The translations under genes and the position numbers were made by a program. This document shows, piece after piece, positions 55,980 through 64,000 of a stretch of 64,000 bases of DNA. Location: contig NW_022145607.1 of the NCBI RefSeq assembly GCF_000002235.5, positions 40,104,029-40,168,028 on the forward strand. Reading direction: 5' to 3'. Numbering within the stretch: position 1 is the stretch's first letter; each line of letters opens with the position of its first letter. This DNA is from Strongylocentrotus purpuratus. Taxonomy: Eukaryota; Echinodermata; Echinoidea; Camarodonta; Strongylocentrotidae. Below the pieces are notes generated by a model. The model was given only the letters and a program-made list of their open reading frames with translations, made no database searches and had not been told where the DNA came from.

Positions 55980-56400
55980 TTTAATAATAATAATAATAAT
56001 ACATAACATTTATTAGGCGCTTAATACTGATGTTTCTAAGCGCACAGTGTTCTGATTAAGAGAAGACTATAACCCGTAGAATTAAATTAGAAAAAAAAAA
56101 AATACAAAAGTAACATAGATAAGGTAAGAAAAACAGTGGCAATCAACTAAATAAAGACAAATATGGTGCGCACCTCCATTGACCGACGCACAACTGCAAT
56201 TTACAATTTGAAAAGATAGGTTTTGAGTAGAGATTTGAATTGAGATACAGAGGGGGCGCAGTGAATAAAGGCGGGCAGTTTGTTCCAGAGAGCGGGGGCA
56301 ATAACTGAAAAGGCGCGGTCACCATACCGGGTGTTAGTGCGGGGTCCAGGTGTTAACAGTAATGTGGAAGATGAACGAAGTGTTCGTGACGACGTACGGG
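55980..56400. repeat. 'GCGC' dispersed repeat, longest copy
   Basis: It starts like 54710 and continues through TTTGTTCCAGAGAGCGGGGG and CAATAACTGAAAAGGCGCGG to GGTGTTAACAGTAATGTGG. This shows that the GCGC head and the TTCCAG...AAAAGGC body belong to one element of more than 400 bp. Confidence 0.75.
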
Positions 56401-56883
56401 GTTTAAAGCACCTACAGTAGGCCTCTTATTTCGTACGAATTTCTAGACAGACTATAGAAATACCTTTTATTAGTATCATTATTATTATTAAGACCCTACA
56501 ATTGCTAAATTGAATATTATACTTTGGAATTATATAGTAATGCTCCGCCACCCCTGTCGGCTTAGTTGGGATGAAATATATATGTATTTAATACCAAACT
56601 CTAAAAATGCTTGTACGCAATAGCCTACCGCTGAGCTGTGTACACAACCGATCGCGTCCATATCAACGAATTTCAATTCGGGCGTAGAGGGCGAGACCGG
56701 TCTTAAAAAAAAAAGTCATTACATCTGAAAATGGCGCACGTTAGCTGAAGACGATTGGGCTATAAGCAAACAAGTAGGCCAGATGTCTGGAAACCAAGGA
56801 AATTTACACCAACGAAACTTGTAAGTTCCATTCTTTACTTATTTGTGATGGGTTATATCCATAGAGATATATACTACTAACAC

Positions 56884-58290
56884 TAGAGGGCGTACTCGCT
56901 CAAATTGCTGTGCGGACCTGGAGCGGTGGCCGCCATTACTAAGGAGGGCAGAAAAACGAACGACCCATCAAGACTGTGCACAACATACAGTCTTTGGTGG
57001 CGAATCAATTTGTCGTGGTTGTGTTGCCTATGATCTGTGACAGTAAATTTGGGGCTAAAATCTGAGGTGTTGTTTTTTGCAATGTCTGTTCTTTCAATTG
57101 TGATGTATTATTGCAGTATATAATGTCCGATAAAATTTTAAAACTTAAATGCCTATGCTGTAGAATATTCAACACCAAGTGGTAATAAAAGGTTCATTCA
57201 TTCATTTTTTTTCCTTCAAATTTAAGTATAAGTTAATTCTCTAAAACTGGTTGATGAAGAAAATAAGAAATACACTGTATCAAGGAGAATATTATTTATG
57301 GAGAAAAAAAGTGGTGTGAATAAATAATTATTACATCAATGATCAGCTGTTTTTAAAGAATATTCATATATATTTATAGTGAACTGTAAAAATTGAAGTA
57401 TTCTTTCAGACATATAGTGATTTTATAGAGAATAGGTAAAAGACATAAGGTGTGAATTTGATATAAAATGAGTGAGAGAAGAAGAAAAAGAATGTTTGGA
57501 TGGATGGATGAATGATTGGATGAGTAAATAACATAATTTTTTTAAAATAAATGTGTATAATTCTTTCCTTCCCCCTCTTCCTATCTTCAGTATCGTCCTA
57601 TATCTGCATTTCCATTATCTACCTATCCTTCTATATTATATCTATCTATCCATCTATTTATGTGTCTAGCTATCTACATACCCATCTCTATCCCAAATCT
57701 ATAAGTATCAATCTGTTTATAATAGCCATAAACATAAAATGAATATATTACCTTTAAAGCGTTTTAAATCAATAAACCCTGGCTCTCATAATAACTGAAT
57801 TAGAAAGAGATTGGCCCCCGGCATTGGCCCTGTAGCATAAAACTTTGTTTAATATCATGACATATATATCAAATACACGTCCCAAATGCTTGATTCTGAT
57901 TGGTTGAAAGCCAAGTAATATTTGATGTCATAATATCACAGTTTTATATTGAAAGAGGAAGAAAAATTGATGATATATTGAAATATAAATAGCTTTTTTT
58001 GTCCCTTTTACCTCACCAAAACACCCGTAATTAATCTTGACCTACACCAGATACCATGACTGAGGCATGAGATGAGTAGGGTTCATGCATTATGCAAAAT
58101 ACCACAATTATAACGTTTCATACTCGAAAACCGATAAATCAACCCGAAAAATGAAGCTTCACATTGCATATCAGTAGCACAGTTTCGAAGGGAACATCTG
58201 GGTATTTCTCAAAGTTTTGCCCTCCTTAGTAATGGCGGACCGCGCTCCACGCGCGCACAGAGCTTTGAACGGGCGCGTATGACGTTGGTT
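56884..58290. mobile_element. TIR element with GCCATTACTAAGGAGGGC ends
   Basis: GCCATTACTAAGGAGGGCA at 56932 and its exact inverse at about 58222-58240 sit inside arms of about 60 bp that also pair TGTGCGG...GAGCG words. The 1.3-kb interior is AT-rich and has no transposase frame. It contains a (TATC)n stretch near 57630 and a CATGAC/ATATCA-rich segment. Confidence 0.65.
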
Positions 58291-59051
58291 ATATCCCATT
58301 TAATTAATTAGTAGGACATTTGAAAGTGTCATACCGCAGGCTTTCCAATGTGTCGCGTTAATGTGTTGTTGCCAGTGTTGCCTGTTTTACTACACAGTCA
58401 GGACAGTGATGCTCCTATGTTTGCCCTAAGCCCTACACTACAAATACAATTGTTCTCCAGCACTTTTCACCAAATATTTTTACTTTTTACATTCTCAGTG
58501 AGGTTTTTCCTTTTTTTCCCCATGCTTTTTATCCTTCCACTAGTTTACATAAAACTCAAACTAATACATTACACGACAATTTACTCTTAGTAAATTACAT
58601 GTAACATTACACAAAACTTGCCTTGTTCCGTTCATTTTCAATCATCTGATCATGACTCATCGACCCAAAATAAATCACATCATACTTAACAGGTGGGACT
58701 GCACTTCACAAAGACAGTTTCACAGCACGTAAACACAATTTTGGACGCATACCCATGTATCACGTCTTCAAAAAAAATACTGATCCATGCATTTTACTTG
58801 TATTGTTATTTATTTCAAATTCTTACATCAATATAATACTCACCTCCTTTCCTAATGAAATACTATGGAGAAAATTCACTGGGTCAGAGAGCAGCCTCAT
58901 CTACGTGTAATCAGACTGAACACAACTGACAATTTATTTAACTTCATGTATGGTATCTAAAAATGGATGAAAAAAGAAAACATTAGAACGAAAAATCATT
59001 GGGGTGATTATTATTTGTATGATTCCTTTTATAGTAAGGCTATGATAAGCA
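58291..59051. other. Spacer, nothing recognised
   Basis: AT-rich sequence between two transposon-like elements. The longest frame (58348-58590) has no domain I recognise. Confidence 0.5.
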
Positions 59052-62000
59052 GGTCACTGTGAATATTTCCTGTCGCTATTCATAATAGGAGTAGAGGGTC
59101 GCTATTCATAATACAAAATGAGGTTCGCTATTTATAATAGGAGTAGAGGGTCGCTATTCATAATACGAAATGAGGGTCGCTTTGGGTCGCTATTCATAAT
59201 AGGAGAAGAGGGTCGCTATTCATAATACCGAAAAAGTCAAAATGACATAAGCAATAAACTTAATGTTAATTAGAAAGTGACATACTGGATAGAGGAAACC
59301 CCATATCTACAGCGTAGGCCGTTGCTGGGGCGTAGGCCGGGGGTGTGGGGTAGGCCACATGGTCCCAAACATTTGAAGAAAATATTTATTAGAAACTCAC
59401 ATTTCGGAAGAAAAAAAGGCGTGCCCTAATAATGAGTTTAGTGTCCCATCATTCCGGTCACCAGCCCCCCCCCCCCCCCAGTAAGCCCGACCACGCTGCG
59501 CCATTCGGCCACCCTACCGGCAGTATTCCCTGGTACATGTACATATTAGCGATAATTCTCGTATAGTTCATAGGTGGCGTACAGCCTGTGTGTGTTCAAG
59601 GGTGGGGGGCGTGGGGTTGTATCAGTGTTGCCTTCAAGGGGTTGATCTATCATGTATCTTATCCTCAGCAAAGGAAGAAAGCGACAGAGAGGGGGCTGTA
59701 GGGACTTAAGTTATATACCATATTCAAGCTTTTCGTAAATATACAATGTCGCACCACATATTTTCCATATAAGTAAGGAAGTTGGATATTCAGAATCAGA
59801 TACGATTTTTTTTTTTACCGTGAGACATTATGCGAACGGTTGCATTCCCTTTATTGTGTATTTTGTAAAATATTTTACTTTTTAGCTTTGATAATTATAG
59901 ACATCCCCATAATCTAGCTAATATATTTCCCCCGCTACAGCGGTGAAAACAAGAAGGAAAACACACATAATCCTATCGTCATTTCCCGCTCGTGGGAAAT
60001 CTTGCCCCACCACCCTGCCCCCCCCCCCCCCCTCCCGACTGAGCTTATCGTGGATACGCCACTGACACATTAAGTAGAACAAGCATGTCCATTATCATAG
60101 CCATTTAAGCACTTAGTTTGCTATTTTAAGAAACTAGTAATTGTTTATACGAAAATAATATTTTTGTAGAAAGTAACTTTTAGTAGGACTTATGGAACTA
60201 CAAATTATATAGCCTTAGTCAAATATAGGCACACAGAAGCTCTTCAATTTCAATGAAACCAATGAAGAGTTTCAAGATTTCAGTTTTCCATGAATTATCA
60301 TGCCTCAGGATACTAATAATCATATCAATTAACCTAACTTGATTTATCCAAAAACTTGATCTCCTGAAAGTTTCCTAGCATTGAAAACAAACGGAGTTTG
60401 ACCGGACCATTAGCTTATACACTGTGAAAAAGTTGGGCAATATTGTTTAAATTGGCGTGGGGTCCAGGGGCAAAGCCCCCGTGAGGGTCAAGGAAGCTCT
60501 GGTGTTTTAAGCATTAAATTAAGGTCAGATGAGCTTCCAGGGGCCCGCCTGAGGGCCTTTGGTGGGGTCTGCATGCCCCCGGAAGCTCGGGGGTTTTAGG
60601 CATTTAATTACGGACAGATGAGCATATTTTGGTACCTCATTTGTGAAACCGGCAGGTCACCTTTTTTTTTCTTTATATTTACATTAAAATACTTTTTCAA
60701 AAAGGTGTGTGAGTGTTTGTGTGTGTGGGGGGGGGGGGTGTCGCACCCCACACCCTCCCCCTTTAGCGACGCCCCTGCCTATACCGGTCATTTTCGTACC
60801 GTTTACCGTCCGTACATCCAGGCGCGGATCCAGGGGGCGAGGTGGCAAATGCCCCCTCCCCCGCCCCCTCCCCCCCCCCCCCCAAAAAAAAAAGGAGAGA
60901 GAAAGAGAGAGAAGGAAAAGAAGGGAAAGGTAATAATAATAATAATAATAATAATAACCACATTTATAATGCGCACATATCCACCCCAAGAGAAGAGGAA
61001 GAAGAAAAGAAACGGGGGAAAAGAAGGAAATCGGGGGGGGGGGGCTTGCCTCCACCCCTCCCCCATATAAAAAAGGAGAAAAGGGGGAAAGAAAAAAGAG
61101 GAAGAAGAAAACTAAAGACAGGGGATGTCAGTTGCGATTTTCCCGCCAACAAGGTTTGGATCAAAAGGCCCTTGCCTCCCCCCTCCTCTCAGCAAAACAG
61201 AGAAAGGGAAAGAAAATATAGAGGAAGAAGAAAAAACAAGGGGAAAAAGATACGCTTTTGCGCCCCTCTCGCCCCCCCCCCCCCCAAACGAGAACAAGCG
61301 CCAGATACGCCACTGGACACCACAGGCATACTCAGTGGCGGATCCATGTCCTCCTAAATGACAATGTCTACTTAATGACTCACTTTTTCACTCCGAATGT
61401 CCCTCCAATGACGCCTTTAGTAATATATATATATATATATGAGGGCTAGACATCCCACCTCAAAATAAAAACGAAAAACAAATTTCTCACGGCATCTTTT
61501 ACTTTAATTGTGTTGCACTAAAAAGACCTTTACAGACCTCCTTTCCCATCACCATCACCCCAACAAAAAAAGACAATAAATGTTTGGTTCATATTCAGAT
61601 TGCATTACCTCTTTGTACGATACATGACGCGAAAAGCGTGAAGGTCCGAAAGTGTTCAAGACCCCTATCCCCCAAAGTCTCAAACAAATCACAATTCTAA
61701 AGTGCCCCCCCCCCCCCACCTCTCACCCCTCTCCGTACAGTAAGTAGGCTCGTGGTCCGGCCCAACCCCGCTATATAATTTGTAGGTCCATAATTCCTAC
61801 TAAAAGCTATTTTCTACAAAAACATAATTGTCGTATAAACAATGACAATTTCTGAAATAGCAAACTCAGTCCTTGAATAACTATGAAAATGGGCCTGCTT
61901 GGTCTACTTAATGTCGCATTGTCATAGCCTGGATAAGATCAGTCGGGGGCAGGGTGGTGGGGCAACATTTCCCTCAAGAAAGTCAAATTTCGATACGATT

Positions 62001-62985
62001 ATATATGTTCATGTTTTCCTTTTTTTGCGTCACCATAAGGGCGGGAGATATATCTCTATATAATTATTAAAGATAAAAGATGAAATATACCTACTTAAAA
62101 TGAAGACAAATATTCAGGGCCATGTGTCGCCTTGGGGGTGTCCTCCGTCCAACATTTCCCTTTGTTATGAGCATTTTGGATATTGCTTAGGCCTGTTTCA
62201 TTTTATGAATAACGACCCTCATCCCGTATTATGAATAGCGACCCTAACTCTGTATTATGAATAGCGACCCTCATTTCGTATTATGAATAGCGACTCTCTC
62301 GTGGTATCATGAATAACGACCCTCATCCCGTATTATGAATAGCGACCCTCGTTTCGTATTATGAATAGCGACCCTCGTTTTGTATTATGAATAGCGACCC
62401 TCATATCTTATTATGAATAGCGACCCTCATTTTGTATTATGAATAGCTACCCTCTAGTCCTATTATGAATAGCGACTCTCATTTCTTTTTATGAATAGCG
62501 ATCCTCATTTCGTATTATGTATAGCGACCCTCTACTCCTATTATGAATAGCGACCCTCTACTCCTATTATGAATAGTGACCCTCTTCTACTATTATGAAT
62601 AGCGAACCCCACTCACTATTATGAATAGCGACCCTCTTCTTCTATTATGAATAGCGACCCTATACTCTTATTATGAATAGCGACCCTCTTCTCCTATTAA
62701 TAGCGACCCTCTTCATCGATTATGAATAATGACCCTTATGAATAGCGACCCTCATTTTGCATTATGAATAACGACCCTCATTTCGTATTATGAATAGCGA
62801 CCCTCTCGTCGTATTATGAATAGCGACCCTCTTTCTGTATTATGAATACCAACCCTTGTGTAATATTATGAATAGGGACCCTTATGAATAACGACCCCGA
62901 TTTCGTATTATGAGTATATAGCCTCCCTCTTCTAATATTATGAATACCGACTCTCTTCTTTGATTATGAATAGCGAATAAATATG
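59052..62985. mobile_element. Foldback element of about 4 kb with iterated ends
   Basis: At the left (59072-59235) GGGTCGCTATTCATAATA recurs about seven times. At the right (about 62200-62980) its reverse complement TATTATGAATAGCGACCC recurs about thirty times, with 4-8 variable bases between units. Inside these arrays, 59890-60215 and 61770-62060 are diverged reverse complements, sharing for example GTTTGCTATTT and GTTTATACGA. The middle (60250-61740) holds hAT-like ends, GA-rich tracts and microsatellites. No transposase frame survives. Long inverted repeats ending in tandem arrays define foldback-type elements; the superfamily is unknown. Confidence 0.7.
60819..60960 (+). mobile_element. 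hAT-type left end, second copy of the 28930 family
   Basis: CAGGCGCGGATCCAGGG is followed by poly-C and GA-rich sequence exactly as at 28930. No matching right end was found, so the copy is truncated or its right part is diverged. An (AAT)n tract and TTATAATGCGCACATATCCA follow. Confidence 0.6.
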
Positions 62986-63015
62986 AATAAGTATAACAAT
63001 CAATAATAATCAGTA

Positions 63016-63386
63016 TTAAAGGTAAAGACCAGTATTGGAAACGCCCCAATTTCAAAAAATGAAATGGAAGCTCTCAATACCAATCATGTGAAAGAATATG
63101 TTTTGACTAATACATGATGATAAAAAATTTGCCGGGAAACCTACTAATTCATATATTTGGTAAATTTGTTTCTCTCATGGTCTGTGAGAGATATAGGGTA
63201 GTCCCATAAACATCTTTCTGTGTATAGTGCTTGTAACTTTACGAAGAATGGGCCAAATTTCTTATCATTTTGATGATTCCAGAACCTTGCAGATGCTAGA
63301 TGCTAGATGATCAACCTTTTCTGATCGATTCCACAACGTTTCTTTCACAATGCAATCGCATGACCATAACTGGTCTTTACCTTTAA
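63016..63386. mobile_element. TTAA MITE, family T1 (reverse), full copy
   Basis: TTAAAGGTAAAGACCAGTAT at the left and the reverse complement of TTAAAGGTAAAGACCAGTTA at the right are nearly perfect inverted ends. The right TTAA (63383-63386) is shared with the next element. Confidence 0.88.
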
Positions 63387-63922
63387 AGGGGAAGTCCACC
63401 CTGAAATTAAGTTAGTTTTAATAGGAGTAGAAAAATGAGAGAAACAAGTCAGTGAAAGTTTGAGCAAATTCCGATTAAAAATAAGGAAGATTTTTGAAGT
63501 TGTGATCAATCAAACACAAATTGGCAACTCTATGACGTATCATGCGAGCTCAACTTCCAAGTTCCATTTGCTCAGTACTAAAAAAATCTAAAATTTTCAT
63601 TTTCCCTCAAGAAAAATTTCAACCATACATGCACCCTAAATATAATAATTGCAAATATGTTTCTATACTCCCCCTGCAAGGAACAAATATATATTCCGTC
63701 ATCAATAACGAAGAAAACATGATTTTATGGAATATTATGCACAAAGCAATAAAGGAGAGCTCGTATAATAAGTCACAGAGTTGTTAATTTGTATTTGATT
63801 GATCACAACTTCAATAATTCATAACTTTCTTATTTTCATTCAGAATTTGCTCAAACTTTCACTCACCTGATTTTCTGCCTCTATCGAAACAAACTTATTT
63901 TGGGGGTGGACTTTCCCTTTAA
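63383..63922. mobile_element. TTAA MITE, family T3, full copy
   Basis: The ends TTAAAGGGGAAGTCCACCC and GGTGGACTTTCCCTTTAA lie between TTAA sites. Inner arms pair GTTGTGATCAATCAAACACA with TTGATTGATCACAAC, making this 540-bp copy more complete than that at 54931. Confidence 0.88.
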
Positions 63923-64000
63923 TAGCAATAAACAAGGGCTAGTTTGACACTTTGTGTTACTCTGATTGTACATGACAGTATGTTTTAGTATGTTTTTTTG

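Noticed and set aside
60618-61361. Overlapping frames rich in Pro, Lys and Glu
   Set aside because: They are poly-C, GA-rich and (AAT)n tracts inside the foldback element, with no protein domain.
62200-62980. CRISPR-like array of short repeats with short variable spacers
   Set aside because: Spacers are only 4-8 bases and similar to one another, the same unit occurs inverted at 59072, and the DNA is eukaryotic. It is the end of a foldback element.

Overview
The window reads as intron-rich, repeat-dense metazoan nuclear DNA, most likely from an echinoderm and probably a sea urchin. The evidence is large introns with consensus GT/AG sites, vertebrate-like single-copy protein families, tRNA-headed SINEs, CR1- and Tx1-like LINEs, abundant TTAA-flanked MITEs, many (GA)n/(CT)n tracts and poly-C runs, and frequent TACATGTA-type words. 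The species assignment is inference.

Two host genes can be assembled exon by exon, both on the minus strand. (1) A 1-acylglycerol-3-phosphate acyltransferase of the AGPAT3/4 type has eight coding exons between 7346 and 20923 and 404 codons. It carries NHX4D and EGTR catalytic motifs, an N-terminal and C-terminal membrane segments, and a C-terminal KKED. (2) TFG, the ER-exit-site scaffold, has six coding exons between 43473 and 53636 and 403 codons. It carries a PB1 domain, a coiled coil and a P/Q-rich tail. Splice phases close perfectly in both genes, and both have an acceptor just upstream of the ATG, so their first 5'UTR exons lie further upstream and were not found. Both products work at the ER and early secretory pathway, but nothing shows the proximity is functional.

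Almost everything else is repeats. 0.5-5.6 kb: TTAA MITEs, a 154-bp tandem array and a SINE relic. 7.3-21 kb: AGPAT exons among SINEs, MITEs, a GC-rich TIR element and a Penelope-like endonuclease fragment. 21-28 kb: MITEs, a LINE split by a MITE that is itself split by another MITE, then a large nested palindrome whose core is a hAT-type foldback element with a perfect 8-bp target duplication. 28-43 kb: a hAT element, low-complexity tracts, a possible GC-rich promoter with a 55-codon ORF, a CR1/Jockey-type LINE, a decayed Tx1/L1-type LINE and a MITE. 43-54 kb: TFG and its intronic repeats. 54-64 kb: nested TIR elements, a foldback element of about 4 kb whose ends are arrays of a roughly 25-bp repeat, and two abutting TTAA MITEs.

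I saw no CRISPR, no recognisable virus-derived element, no functional tRNA or rRNA, and no obviously new enzymatic system. The most noteworthy material is the architecture of the foldback and nested transposons.
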